Notes: generated from the letters alone by a model not told the origin. Counted from the stretch's first letter, positions 6,818 through 15,562 are shown. The stretch is DNA of 33,921 nucleotides from an uncultured Lachnospiraceae bacterium (GCA_902793335.1 CADBCZ010000032.1:1247-35167), one strand, 5' to 3'. Made by a program: numbers and translations.

Positions 6818-9727
6818 CTAAGCCAGTGTTCTGACTTCTTTAAACAATGAAGCTTCCTTAGCAATAACATCTTCATTACCAAGAGCTGCAATCTTATTCT
6901 CATTAATTATAGCCTCGATATATGGTGCAAGTGCCTTGATAGCATCCTCATCACACGCAAGGATTTCATCTCTGTCTTTTTGAAGTCTCTCATCATCTAT
7001 TCCAAGCAGATAGCAGGTAAAGCAATAACTTCCCTCTGCAGACGGTGTCATCGGCATATCTAATTTTGCAACCGCACCGATAATATATTTCAACATATCC
7101 CGATCTGAAACCTCAAAATTTCTGACATAATCAGCCGCACCCCTATACACATCATATGTTCTTGAAAGATTTGGGTCTCTGTATGATGTAAAGTAGCTCT
7201 CGCCTGTTCTGTTAAAGCTGCACATACATCCATATGCTCCACCGGATACTCTTACATTTAACCACAGATAATCATATGAGAAAATCACCTGTAATACGGA
7301 GAGCGCTCCTGTGTATTCGAATCCGGATTTTCTGAAATCACCGCCCATAGCCGCATACTGAACCTTTCCGGCTGTCTTAAATCCCTCATTTTTTGCAACT
7401 ATATCGATTGACTGATCTCCTTCATCAGAAGTGTCACTGTTAAGTCTTTCCTTGAGATTATTAATCGCATTGCCAAGCTCTGATTCTATATTCTCTGTTC
7501 CGGTATAGGAAATAATAAGATTTTCAGGCTTTGCAAGTACATGAAGCGCAGCTTTGAGATTCTTACATATTCCTTCATAGGCCTCATCAAAGTTCTTATT
7601 GAGAGCTTCTACAAATTCATAAAATCCTATACCCTCCATAATCTCTTTAATATAAGCACCTTTTGAAACATAAGACATAACACGCCCGGCCATTGATACA
7701 TGTCCACTGTCCATAATTCCCATCTTAAGCTGCGAAGATATCTCGGCAATTATTTCCTTAAGACGTTTTTTGTTAGTTATATCAGATTCAAACATAATCT
7801 CTTCCATAAGAGATAAGGTTTGAGGAAGGTTTGCAAGTAATGTCTTTGTCTTAGCGGCAAAGTACACCTTGTATCCCTTTTCATCATTTAACGAGCCCAT
7901 AACATTGGTCGAAAATCCAATACCACCCGATATTATATCTATCTCATTGGCAAGCTCGCCATAGGACCTCCTGTCTGTGTCCACTTCCTTATAGATATTA
8001 CTTAATAATACAACATACGGAAGTAATGCAAGAGGCACTTTATCAAGCATAAAATGATAACCCACATATGCAATACCGTTGGTTGGAATCTCATGATTTA
8101 CAACCTTTATTCCATTGATATCAAGCTCTTTATTTCTGATCTTAAATGCTTCCCTGCCGATATCCTCTCGTTTGAGCATAGGTATCTTTTCAAGCTCTTC
8201 CTTAGTCGATGGTTTAGCCTGATAAGCGAGCAGCTCATTGGTATCTGCGACTAACTTATCTATCTCCTCAGATGAAAGTAAATCCTTATAAGCCTTCAAC
8301 TTATCAGCCACCAGCTTTTCATTTTTCTGGTTGAGTCCCTTTTTCGGAACACCTGTCACAATACTCTTATGAGTGTTATCGAGAACATACTTCTTTAAAA
8401 GCGATGTATAGTAATCAGTTCCTATCTGTGACTTCAAAAACTCAATCTCATCATTATATCTCAAGTATGTAAATGGACTGTTATCATCATAGAGCCAGCT
8501 GTTAAATACGTTGAGACCGTACATTAACCCCTTAGGATATCTTCCGTAGTTTGCTTCTCTTAACTTAAATTCAAAATGATTAATTGCCCCTCTTAAGACA
8601 TTCTCATCAAACCCGTTTTCAACTATTGAATTAAGAGTATCATTTATTATTCCTACAAATTCATCCTTTGCATCTTTATCACAACCCTTTGCAACAATTG
8701 AATACATCGGCTGTCTTACACTCTCTTCATAGGAGCTGAATACATCATTACTGATTTTTGCATCAACCAAAGCCTTTTTAATCGGTGCACCCGGAACATC
8801 AATGAGCGCATAGTCAAGAATTGTAAATGCCAGATCAAGTTTCCTGTCAAGACCGTTACCTACCACAACATTATAGCTTAGATAAGTATTCTCCTCTTCG
8901 CTGTCTGCATCCGAAAGAGGATATTCCACACTGATATCTTTGTATGAATCAAAGGCAGGCTGCTCTTTAATCTCTGAATCCACCGCCAGATATTCATATT
9001 TTGAAAGATATTCTTCATCGATAAATGCAAGCTCTTTATCAATATCCAAGTCTCCATAAAGATAAATGTAGCTGTTAGACGGATGATAGTACTTTCTGTG
9101 AAAATCAAGAAACTCCTCATAAGAAAGCTCCGGAATACTCACAGGATCGCCGCCAGAATCAGCACCATAGGTGTTATCCGGAAACAAAGAGCGCTGAATT
9201 TCCTGCATCAACATCTGTTCAGGCGATGAATATGCACCCTTCATCTCGTTATATACAACACCATTATAAGTCAGTTCATCCTCAGGATTTTCCAAATGAT
9301 AATGCCATCCCTCCTGTTTTAATATATTCTCATTCTTGTAAGTATTCGGGTTAAATACAGCATCAAGATATACATCCATTAAGTTATGGTAGTCCTTGTC
9401 GTTAACCGATGCTATAGGATAGACCGTCTTATCCGGATATGTCATCGCATTTAAAAATGTATTAAGAGATCCTTTCGCCAACTCAACAAACGGATCCTTT
9501 GCCGGGAACTTCGCAGAACCACACAAAACAGAATGCTCGGTAATATGTGCCACACCTGTATCATTAGCAGGCGGTGTACGAAATCCTATATAAAAAACTT
9601 TATTCTTGTCTTCATTCTTAACATATAAAACTCTTGCCTTTGTCTTATCATGTTCTAGAAGATACGCTGTGCCGTTAACCTCTGTAATATTCTCTTCCTT
9701 TATAACTGAATAATTTTTAATATTCAA
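6818..9727 (-). CDS. M16C family zinc metallopeptidase (presequence-protease-like)
   Basis: A 969-residue member of the insulinase/PreP branch of peptidase family M16, where two M16 halves form a clamshell around short unfolded peptides. The inverted zinc motif HxxEH is at residues 61-65 (HITEH), and the distal zinc ligand is probably E161 in YNEMKGAYSS. The second half has no zinc motif, as expected. The substrate-binding region SGGAYGCMCSF with a following RTYDVYRG is near residue 850. There is no signal peptide, so it is likely cytosolic and degrades peptides. It heads the era-recO cluster and has a good promoter 58 bases upstream of the start codon. Confidence 0.92.
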   Translation of the reverse strand: MNIKNYSVIKEENITEVNGTAYLLEHDKTKARVLYVKNEDKNKVFYIGFRTPPANDTGVAHITEHSVLCGSAKFPAKDPFVELAKGSLNTFLNAMTYPDKTVYPIASVNDKDYHNLMDVYLDAVFNPNTYKNENILKQEGWHYHLENPEDELTYNGVVYNEMKGAYSSPEQMLMQEIQRSLFPDNTYGADSGGDPVSIPELSYEEFLDFHRKYYHPSNSYIYLYGDLDIDKELAFIDEEYLSKYEYLAVDSEIKEQPAFDSYKDISVEYPLSDADSEEENTYLSYNVVVGNGLDRKLDLAFTILDYALIDVPGAPIKKALVDAKISNDVFSSYEESVRQPMYSIVAKGCDKDAKDEFVGIINDTLNSIVENGFDENVLRGAINHFEFKLREANYGRYPKGLMYGLNVFNSWLYDDNSPFTYLRYNDEIEFLKSQIGTDYYTSLLKKYVLDNTHKSIVTGVPKKGLNQKNEKLVADKLKAYKDLLSSEEIDKLVADTNELLAYQAKPSTKEELEKIPMLKREDIGREAFKIRNKELDINGIKVVNHEIPTNGIAYVGYHFMLDKVPLALLPYVVLLSNIYKEVDTDRRSYGELANEIDIISGGIGFSTNVMGSLNDEKGYKVYFAAKTKTLLANLPQTLSLMEEIMFESDITNKKRLKEIIAEISSQLKMGIMDSGHVSMAGRVMSYVSKGAYIKEIMEGIGFYEFVEALNKNFDEAYEGICKNLKAALHVLAKPENLIISYTGTENIESELGNAINNLKERLNSDTSDEGDQSIDIVAKNEGFKTAGKVQYAAMGGDFRKSGFEYTGALSVLQVIFSYDYLWLNVRVSGGAYGCMCSFNRTGESYFTSYRDPNLSRTYDVYRGAADYVRNFEVSDRDMLKYIIGAVAKLDMPMTPSAEGSYCFTCYLLGIDDERLQKDRDEILACDEDAIKALAPYIEAIINENKIAALGNEDVIAKEASLFKEVRTLA

Positions 9728-9784
9728 ATCTGTTACCTCCTGATAAAAAACCTGACTCTAATTATTATATCCACATAGATAGAA

Positions 9785-9813
9785 AGTATAACATTTCTTA
9801 ACGTAATTGTCAT
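9785..9813 (-). promoter_or_regulatory. SigA-type promoter for the M16 peptidase-era-recO cluster
   Basis: The minus strand reads ATGACA (9813-9808), a 17-base spacer and TATACT (9790-9785). It lies upstream of the peptidase start at 9727, whose SD AGGAGG is near 9741. It sits just downstream of the tRNA terminator, so the two units are transcribed separately. Confidence 0.6.
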
Positions 9814-9826
9814 TAAAAATAAGCAC

Positions 9827-9852
9827 AAAAAAACGCCGATAAGAAATCGACG
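9827..9852 (-). terminator. Terminator of the tRNA operon
   Basis: On the minus strand CGTCGAT (9852-9846) pairs with ATCGGCG (9840-9834), including one G-T pair, followed by seven T residues. It begins 12 bases after the tRNA-Met 3' end. Confidence 0.85.
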
Positions 9853-9863
9853 TTATAATCTAG

Positions 9864-9937
9864 TAGCGAAGGGGGGATTCGAACCCTCGACACCACGGGT
9901 ATGAACCGTGTGCTCTAGCCAACTGAGCTACCTCGCC
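9864..9937 (-). tRNA. tRNA-Met (CAT)
   Basis: A full cloverleaf can be read on the minus strand. The acceptor GGCGAGG pairs with CTTCGCT, the D arm contains GCTCAGTTGG, the anticodon stem is CACGG/CCGTG with loop TTCATAC, and the T arm contains GTTCGAATC. The anticodon is CAT. The first pair is G-T and the body is elongator-like rather than initiator-like. A tRNA-Ile with a lysidine-modified CAT anticodon cannot be fully excluded. The 3' CCA is not encoded. Confidence 0.9.
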
Positions 9938-9941
9938 ACAA

Positions 9942-10014
9942 TGGAACCTACAGGGCTCGAACCTGTGACCCTCTGCTTGTAAGGCAGATGCTCTCCCAGC
10001 TGAGCTAAGATTCC
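9942..10014 (-). tRNA. tRNA-Val (TAC)
   Basis: A full cloverleaf on the minus strand: acceptor GGAATCT/AGGTTCC, D arm GCTCAGCTGGGAGAGC, anticodon stem TCTGC/GCAGA with loop CTTACAA, and T arm ACAGG/CCTGT around TTCGAGC. The anticodon TAC reads valine codons. The 3' CCA is not encoded. It is the first gene of a two-tRNA unit, four bases before tRNA-Met. Confidence 0.95.
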
Positions 10015-10037
10015 ATATGTCGCTTGACACAAGTGAT

Positions 10038-10066
10038 AGTATATTCAAAAATGTATAAAATGTCAA
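10038..10066 (-). promoter_or_regulatory. Strong SigA promoter of the tRNA operon
   Basis: The minus strand reads TTGACA (10066-10061), a 17-base spacer and TATACT (10043-10038). This is one mismatch from consensus and lies 23 bases before the tRNA-Val 5' end. Confidence 0.9.
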
Positions 10067-10103
10067 GTATTATTTTAAATTTTTTTAATTTTTTATTTCA
10101 GTG

Positions 10104-10562
10104 TCATTTTTCTCCTGCAAAATACATTATCAAATACACTATTCCCATGATCAGTAAAATAGGAATACCAAAGGTTACAAGTACCCATACACCTACCCTT
10201 ATCACCAAACAGAAAAGAATAATAAACAGTATTATCAAAAATACCAGAGCAATTCTTGATATAATTTTACTCAAGTCAAAAGAATGCGATTTTAGAGGAG
10301 ATGTATGTCTAACCGTCCTTGTATGTCCATCTTCAGTATACTCATAGTCTGCATTCCTTTCTCCACTCTGTGCGGCAATTATCGTCTTTGCAATCAGTGC
10401 AGGTTTTCCAAGTTCCTCGATAACCTCATCAACACTTTTGCCATGTTTTACCTCATCATCTATATAGTTGGCATAATAACTAAGTGACTCCATCATAACA
10501 TTAGCAGACACTTCTCCTGCCAAAGCACACTTCAATTCGTCCAAAAACTGTTCTCTGTTCAT
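10104..10562 (-). CDS. HAAS/DUF1700-type membrane protein
   Basis: About 152 residues from the start at 10562, which has GGAGG five bases upstream; an in-frame ATG at 10574 overlaps that SD and is rejected. The N-terminal half (MNREQFLDELKCALAG, then YYANYIDDEV and VIEELGKPALIAKTIIA) is the alpha-helical HAAS/DUF1700 signature. The C-terminal half has two hydrophobic segments. In relatives this family sits beside a PadR regulator and is thought to signal at the membrane, but no PadR gene is present here. It starts 16 bases after the transglutaminase stop, so the two are probably co-transcribed. Confidence 0.75.
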   Translation of the reverse strand: MNREQFLDELKCALAGEVSANVMMESLSYYANYIDDEVKHGKSVDEVIEELGKPALIAKTIIAAQSGERNADYEYTEDGHTRTVRHTSPLKSHSFDLSKIISRIALVFLIILFIILFCLVIRVGVWVLVTFGIPILLIMGIVYLIMYFAGEK

Positions 10563-10578
10563 TTCATCCTCCATATTA

Positions 10579-11688
10579 CTACTTAGCTTCTAAAACAAGA
10601 ACTCTGTATTTTCCACTTTCAAAATTCTGCCAGTTGATACTTGAATATCTCTGACTATCGTCAAAAAGGAATTGCATATCCTCATCACTTTCCTCAAAAT
10701 TCTCTATAACAGCCTCATATCTGTCATTCCCATGCTGAACCATTTCTGTGTATGCCTGAGATTTATACTCATCAAAGTTCTCAAAATATCTGTTATTATA
10801 CACATAATAATTGTATTGCATATCCGATGCTTCCGGATAATCAGGAACATTCCATGTATGATTATATGAAAGCACCTCATCTGAAACATTGAAATACGGA
10901 TGCATGGTCTTTCCTCCCTGATCAGGGAGCGGGTCATCCCAAGTCGCGTCTAAATGATACCAGCCATCACCTAATTTGACAAGATTCCACGCATGATCCA
11001 CTCCATCAGCAGTGCCCACAATCATCTTCGACTCTATCCCGATACAATCCATAATAAGTTTTATTGCCTCTGCATATCCATTACACACTGCATCCCCATC
11101 AACAAGTGCACCATAGGCTCTGTAAATGTTACTCTCACTCTCCTGATTGGGATTGGCACTGTAATGACAATGCGTGACTATATAATCATGAACAGCAAGT
11201 TCCTTATCAAAATCCGACATTCCAGGTTTTATCACCGTATTTATCAGACCCTTGACAATTCCATAAAGTGCCTTAGCTTCCGGCATCTCTACGGATATGG
11301 TTTCATTGTTCGTATAAGCCTTTAGCACGTAATAATTGATATTACGTTTCATATGTATCTCAACCTTTTGATATTTATCTCCTATTTTTCCAACCTTCTG
11401 ATATGTAGAACCGCTTCCGTAAATGCCTTTTAACGCATGATTGATGTTATCAATCTCGCTTATATTCATATCTTTTAAATAAACAGAAAAGGATTCTCCT
11501 CCGTTTAATATTTCCTCGTCAAGCCTCTGTGCCAGACTTTGAAGATCTGAATATGTATTTTCCTCTGTAAATTCTTTGTCAGTATATGTCGCCACAGCCT
11601 CAGATACAGCAGGAACACGATAATATGCCAACCTGACAATGTATATAAGTGCCGCCGCGACTATGGCTAAAATAATCGCCTTTTTCAT
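10579..11688 (-). CDS. Secreted or membrane-anchored transglutaminase-like protein
   Basis: About 369 residues from an ATG at 11688 with the SD GAGAGG eight bases upstream. The N-terminal MKKAIILAIVAAALIYIV is a signal anchor, so the rest faces outside. The catalytic triad of the transglutaminase/protease-like superfamily is present: Cys in DGDAVCNGYAEA (about residue 199), His in DHAWNLV (about 231) and Asp in HLDATWDDP (about 246). Bacterial members usually act as proteases or in wall or peptide processing rather than protein cross-linking. The substrate is unknown. It is followed by the DUF1700 gene and shares a divergent promoter region with maf. Confidence 0.8.
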   Translation of the reverse strand: MKKAIILAIVAAALIYIVRLAYYRVPAVSEAVATYTDKEFTEENTYSDLQSLAQRLDEEILNGGESFSVYLKDMNISEIDNINHALKGIYGSGSTYQKVGKIGDKYQKVEIHMKRNINYYVLKAYTNNETISVEMPEAKALYGIVKGLINTVIKPGMSDFDKELAVHDYIVTHCHYSANPNQESESNIYRAYGALVDGDAVCNGYAEAIKLIMDCIGIESKMIVGTADGVDHAWNLVKLGDGWYHLDATWDDPLPDQGGKTMHPYFNVSDEVLSYNHTWNVPDYPEASDMQYNYYVYNNRYFENFDEYKSQAYTEMVQHGNDRYEAVIENFEESDEDMQFLFDDSQRYSSINWQNFESGKYRVLVLEAK

Positions 11689-11731
11689 ATTCACAACCTC
11701 TCAAGATTAGAATAAAAACTATCAAAAATAG

Positions 11732-11760
11732 ATTGTATCATTGTTTATCTAGTCTTGCAA
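11732..11760 (-). promoter_or_regulatory. Promoter for the transglutaminase gene, shared -35
   Basis: The minus strand reads TTGCAA (11760-11755), a 17-base spacer and TACAAT (11737-11732). The -35 hexamer is a perfect palindrome and is also used by the maf promoter on the other strand. Confidence 0.6.
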
Positions 11761-11783
11761 ATCATATTTGATATATGTATGAT
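11755..11783 (+). promoter_or_regulatory. Promoter for maf, shared -35
   Basis: The plus strand reads TTGCAA (11755-11760), a 17-base spacer and TATGAT (11778-11783). It lies about 50 bases before the maf start codon and uses the same hexamer as the minus-strand promoter. Confidence 0.6.
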
Positions 11784-11831
11784 ATAAGTATCAGACAGAA
11801 TAAAGAAACAGAACAGATAAGGAGGTTCACT

Positions 11832-12428
11832 ATGATCAATAAAATACCTGTAATACTCGCATCTGCCTCACCCAGACGTAAGGAACTGTTAGAACAGGCC
11901 GGTATATCATTTACAATAATGCCATCATCGGCAGAAGAGAAGCCAATCGAGGACACCCCAAATGTTATTGCCGAAAATCTAGCATTTACTAAGGCTAACG
12001 ACATATATCAACAGCTAAAAAAGGAAAAAAAGGACAATTTCATAGTAATAGGTGCCGATACTATTGTACACTACAACAACGATATTTTAGGAAAACCTGA
12101 AGATGAACAGGAAGCATATGACATGCTTTCAATGCTCTCTGACCGCACTCATCAGGTATATACCGGAGTGTGTATTATATACAAGGGCGAAAGCGGAAAA
12201 CAGGTAGAAATCTTCAGCGAACGGACAAACGTTACCTTCTATCCAATAACAAGCTATGAGATCAAAAATTACATAGAAACCGGAGATCCTCTTGACAAAG
12301 CCGGTTCCTACGGTATTCAGGGACCATTTGCTATCCATATAAGAGAGATCAAGGGTGACTATAACAATGTCGTAGGTCTGCCTATAGCAAAGCTATATCA
12401 GACCTTGAAATCCATGAACCTGGTATAA
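11832..12428 (+). CDS. maf: Maf-like nucleoside triphosphate pyrophosphatase
   Basis: A 198-residue protein starting at an ATG with a strong SD (AAGGAGG) six bases upstream. The signature ILASASPRRKELLEQ is at residues 8-22, with the catalytic GADTIV near 72 and DKAGSYGIQG near 158. Maf proteins hydrolyse dTTP, UTP or modified nucleotides to monophosphates and are linked to septum formation control in Bacillus. It ends 31 bases from the convergent GTPase-NYN gene with no obvious terminator between them, so the two transcripts probably overlap at their 3' ends. Confidence 0.92.
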   Translation: MINKIPVILASASPRRKELLEQAGISFTIMPSSAEEKPIEDTPNVIAENLAFTKANDIYQQLKKEKKDNFIVIGADTIVHYNNDILGKPEDEQEAYDMLSMLSDRTHQVYTGVCIIYKGESGKQVEIFSERTNVTFYPITSYEIKNYIETGDPLDKAGSYGIQGPFAIHIREIKGDYNNVVGLPIAKLYQTLKSMNLV

Positions 12429-12459
12429 AAAATAATCAATGACTATAAAATGTATAACT

Positions 12460-15024
12460 TTAATCGTCTGCACCTATAAAACGGCGGATTGATTCATTGG
12501 CACGCTCGATTTCTTCTTTAAGTTCACGCGCTGATATGACCATACAATTCTGTCCTCTGGTTATAAGCTGAATCAGTCCGTCGGAGGTTGCAACCGTCAC
12601 CTGATATTCTTTAGCAATCTTATGCGTCAACTGTTCTATATATGCATCAGCCGTCTGCGCTTCTTTTGTATAAACAACATGAATATTGTTGTAATCAAAA
12701 AATTCACCGATATTACCCTTGACCTTATATGCATCAAATACCAAAATCAGCTCACATTTAACATATGCCTGATAGTTACAGAGTATATCCATAAGCTTTG
12801 TTCTTGCACCATCAAGATTGCCATCTGCAAGCTCCTTAAGGTCATCCCAGGCATGTACAATATTGTATCCGTCAACTATCAGATACTTCGTACCGTTATT
12901 GCTTCTCTCCCTGCCTTTATATCCGGTGTTGATAACAGGCTTTGTCTTCTTGTAGACATGTTTTGAAGCCCTCTCATTGGCGTGTGATGTCTTATTTATT
13001 ATGGCATTTATCTGTTCTTCATCAATGGAATAATCGACTACTCCTCTTCCGTTAATAGAAGTATGATTCTTCTCAACTTCAACGCTACTGCTTATAGCCG
13101 ATTCAACGTGCATATTATCCTTTACCTCATACCAGGGTACTATCGTACCTGCACCATGACTGCAAAATACAGAAGAACTAGGATTATCGATGTCGCAGTC
13201 AGGGTCATAGCCCGTCTTTTCTATAACTTCATCCGCATTATGACATATATCATAACCCTTAAATACGCAATTAAGTTTTCCCATTCCCTTGGTATAAGAA
13301 TTAAGTTTGATTGAGTAATCCCGCATCGTAGAAACAGGCGCACTACCTGTTATTATCGCAATATCTCCATATATTTCAGGTGGTTCCGACTTTCCATACA
13401 TAGCCTCTATATCAGTCATTGCCCTTCCGATACTTGTCGATGGAATCTCCATCCTAAAATCATAGTAAGGCTCTAACAAAACGCTCTCTGCCTGCATCAA
13501 CCCCTGTCTTACAGCCCTGTAGGTAGCCTGTCTGAAATCTCCGCCTTCTGTGTGTTTCGTGTGAGATCTTCCACCGACAAGAGTTATACACATATCAGTA
13601 ATAGCTGATCCGGTAAGTACTCCTAAATGTTCTTTCTCTTCAAGGTGAGTAAGTATAAGATTCTGCCAGTTCTTAGCAAGCATGTCTTCACTAACATCTG
13701 TCGCAAATATAAGTCCGCTTCCGCGTTTTGCAGGCTCCATTTTAAGATGCACTTCCGCATAATGTCTAAGGGGTTCAAAATGGCCCACACCCTCTACAGT
13801 GTCAGCAATTGTCTCTTTATAAACAATATTTCCGTCTCCAAATCTTACATCTATTCCAAAACGGTCCGCCACCTGACGTTTTATTATCTCAATCTGAACC
13901 TCTCCCATCATGGTAACAACAGGAGTTGAAGTCTTTTCATCCCACAAAACATGTAGTTCAGGCTCTTCCTCTTCAAGCTCTTTAAGCTTATTCAATAATA
14001 TATTTTTATCAATATCATCATCGCTTTCAACAGTAAATGTAAGTACAGGCGTAAGCGAAGGTGTCTCATTCATCTTTTCATTACCAACGCCCTGTCCCGG
14101 ATGAGTATTTAAAAGTCCTGTCATTGCCACAACCTGTCCCGGATATACCTCCTGAACCGTTTCAAATTTCTCACCCGAATACACTCTTAACTGATTGATC
14201 TTCTCTTCTGTTTCCCCGGCACCTATCATGTCTTTAACCCTGATAACTCCGTCTGTTATCTTGGCAAATGACAAACGCTCTCCTTTATTATCCTTAGAGA
14301 TTTTGAAAATCTTAGCTCCCGGCGTATCATTCTCTTTACTGCCATTAACGTCATCTGTCATCGACACCAGAATATTGAAAAACTCCTTAACCCCCTCCAT
14401 TTTCAGAGCCGAACCGAAACAACAGGGAAATACCATTCTTTTTTTGATAAGCTCCCTAATCTCATCATCTTCAATAGTACTACCACCGAGATATTTCTCT
14501 AACAATTCTTCATCACACACTGCTAACTGCTCATAAAATTCATCCGTGCCATAGTTTGTGAAATCTACAAAACCATTACCTTTTAACTGCTCAATCTGTT
14601 CCATCAGAGCCGTTTTATCCGCTCCATCCTGATCCATTTTATTAACAAAAATAAATGTCGGCACGTTATATCTTTCAAGAAGTTTCCACAAAGTCATAGT
14701 ATGACCAGAAATCCCATCTGCAGCACTTATCACCAATACAGCGTAGTCCATCACCCATAAGGCTCTTTCCATTTCCGCCGAAAAGTCCACATGTCCCGGA
14801 GTATCTAATAAAGTGATTACCGTATTATCATTTTCTATTACAGCCTGTTTTGAAAATATAGTAATACCTCTTTCACGTTCCATCTCGTTATTATCTAAAA
14901 ATGCATTTTGAAAATCAACTCGTCCTAATTTTCTTATCATTCCGCTTTCATATAATAACCCTTCTGATAAAGTTGTCTTTCCTGCATCAACATGTGCAAG
15001 TATACCAACTACAATTCTTTTCAT
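12460..15024 (-). CDS. TetM-like translational GTPase fused to a YacP/Rae1-type NYN domain
   Basis: An 854-residue fusion. Residues 1 to about 660 are a ribosome-protection (TetM/TetO/TetW) or EF-G-like GTPase: AHVDAGKT 10-17, RGIT 52-55, DTPGH 74-78, NKMD 128-131, then EF-G-like domains II-V. Residues about 712-854 form a NYN/PIN-like nuclease domain like YacP (Rae1 in Bacillus), with acidic residues D718 (VDGYN), D764 (VFDAY), D793 (TADAY) and D815 (TSDG). A charged linker joins them. Classical Tet proteins are about 640 residues and lack this tail. The domain IV loop that in TetM carries SPVSTPADFR reads HTKHTEGGDFR here, so tetracycline release is doubtful. I infer a housekeeping ribosome-acting factor. 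SD is GAGG close to the ATG. Automatic annotation as a tetracycline-resistance gene would likely be misleading. Confidence 0.88.
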   Translation of the reverse strand: MKRIVVGILAHVDAGKTTLSEGLLYESGMIRKLGRVDFQNAFLDNNEMERERGITIFSKQAVIENDNTVITLLDTPGHVDFSAEMERALWVMDYAVLVISAADGISGHTMTLWKLLERYNVPTFIFVNKMDQDGADKTALMEQIEQLKGNGFVDFTNYGTDEFYEQLAVCDEELLEKYLGGSTIEDDEIRELIKKRMVFPCCFGSALKMEGVKEFFNILVSMTDDVNGSKENDTPGAKIFKISKDNKGERLSFAKITDGVIRVKDMIGAGETEEKINQLRVYSGEKFETVQEVYPGQVVAMTGLLNTHPGQGVGNEKMNETPSLTPVLTFTVESDDDIDKNILLNKLKELEEEEPELHVLWDEKTSTPVVTMMGEVQIEIIKRQVADRFGIDVRFGDGNIVYKETIADTVEGVGHFEPLRHYAEVHLKMEPAKRGSGLIFATDVSEDMLAKNWQNLILTHLEEKEHLGVLTGSAITDMCITLVGGRSHTKHTEGGDFRQATYRAVRQGLMQAESVLLEPYYDFRMEIPSTSIGRAMTDIEAMYGKSEPPEIYGDIAIITGSAPVSTMRDYSIKLNSYTKGMGKLNCVFKGYDICHNADEVIEKTGYDPDCDIDNPSSSVFCSHGAGTIVPWYEVKDNMHVESAISSSVEVEKNHTSINGRGVVDYSIDEEQINAIINKTSHANERASKHVYKKTKPVINTGYKGRERSNNGTKYLIVDGYNIVHAWDDLKELADGNLDGARTKLMDILCNYQAYVKCELILVFDAYKVKGNIGEFFDYNNIHVVYTKEAQTADAYIEQLTHKIAKEYQVTVATSDGLIQLITRGQNCMVISARELKEEIERANESIRRFIGADD

Positions 15025-15140
15025 TTCCTCAATCCTTTACTAATATTTAATCATTAAATACATATTATTTTGCATACGTTTTTAAGTAAATTTTAAATTT
15101 TTATTAATTTATCAACAAAAGGCTAGTGCGAACAAATGTT

Positions 15141-15169
15141 TTGTGATATACTATATATAGATATATTAT
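15141..15169 (+). promoter_or_regulatory. Possible promoter of the small membrane protein gene
   Basis: TTGTGA (15141-15146), a 17-base spacer and TATTAT (15164-15169) lie about 50 bases upstream of the start codon. The region is very AT-rich with overlapping TATA-like hexamers, so the exact -10 is uncertain. No clear promoter was found for the divergent GTPase-NYN gene in the same 193-base gap. Confidence 0.45.
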
Positions 15170-15217
15170 ATACTACACATATACTAGATTTGTAAAATTA
15201 ATGGGTAAGGTGATACA

Positions 15218-15448
15218 ATGAACGGATTCTTAATAGCTATAATGATTGTTGCAGCATTAATGATAATTGCATATTTTGCCGCCGCAATCACCAAGAAATC
15301 CAAACTACGCATTTTATTTTCAGCGCTAATGCTTATATTGATCACGCTTCTTATTGTAACGTGGATATATAGCATTATCACTCATCAGCATGCCATAATT
15401 CTTCTTATACTGGCAATTATATTCATTGTGCTTCACAGACTGGCATAA
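15218..15448 (+). CDS. Small hydrophobic membrane protein, unknown function
   Basis: A 76-residue reading frame with the SD AAGGTG seven bases before the ATG. It is nearly all hydrophobic and shows three predicted membrane segments: roughly 4-24, 31-51 and 58-73, with a positive KKSKLR loop between the first two. A promoter-like sequence precedes it and a strong bidirectional terminator follows 48 bases later, so it looks like a complete monocistronic unit. I do not recognise the family. Confidence 0.6.
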   Translation: MNGFLIAIMIVAALMIIAYFAAAITKKSKLRILFSALMLILITLLIVTWIYSIITHQHAIILLILAIIFIVLHRLA

Positions 15449-15495
15449 TCAATCTTTAACCTGATATAATTCAATATATAACAATTAACACCTAT

Positions 15496-15540
15496 AAAGA
15501 AAGCATATTATGTTTGTTTACATAATATGCTTTCTTTTAA
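15496..15540. terminator. Bidirectional terminator between the small membrane protein gene and aspS
   Basis: A 17-bp perfect inverted repeat (15496-15512 with 15521-15537, loop TTTGTTTA) ends in TTTCTTTT on the plus strand and an equivalent T-rich run on the minus strand. It serves the convergent small membrane protein gene and aspS. Confidence 0.88.
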
Positions 15541-15562
15541 CTCTTACGTAGTATTATCGCTA

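Noticed and set aside
9864-9937. Initiator tRNA-fMet
   Set aside because: The first acceptor pair is present as G-T and the anticodon stem lacks the three G-C pairs typical of initiators, so elongator tRNA-Met (or lysidine tRNA-Ile) fits better.
9860-10066. 68-codon minus-strand frame over the tRNA genes
   Set aside because: It runs through both tRNA sequences and contains the typical false peptide SSAGRASALQAEGHRFEPC that arises from translating tRNAs.
12460-15024. Calling the gene a tetracycline-resistance determinant
   Set aside because: It is a fusion of unusual length, the domain IV loop residues of TetM are not conserved, and the surroundings are housekeeping genes with no transposon or conjugation genes.
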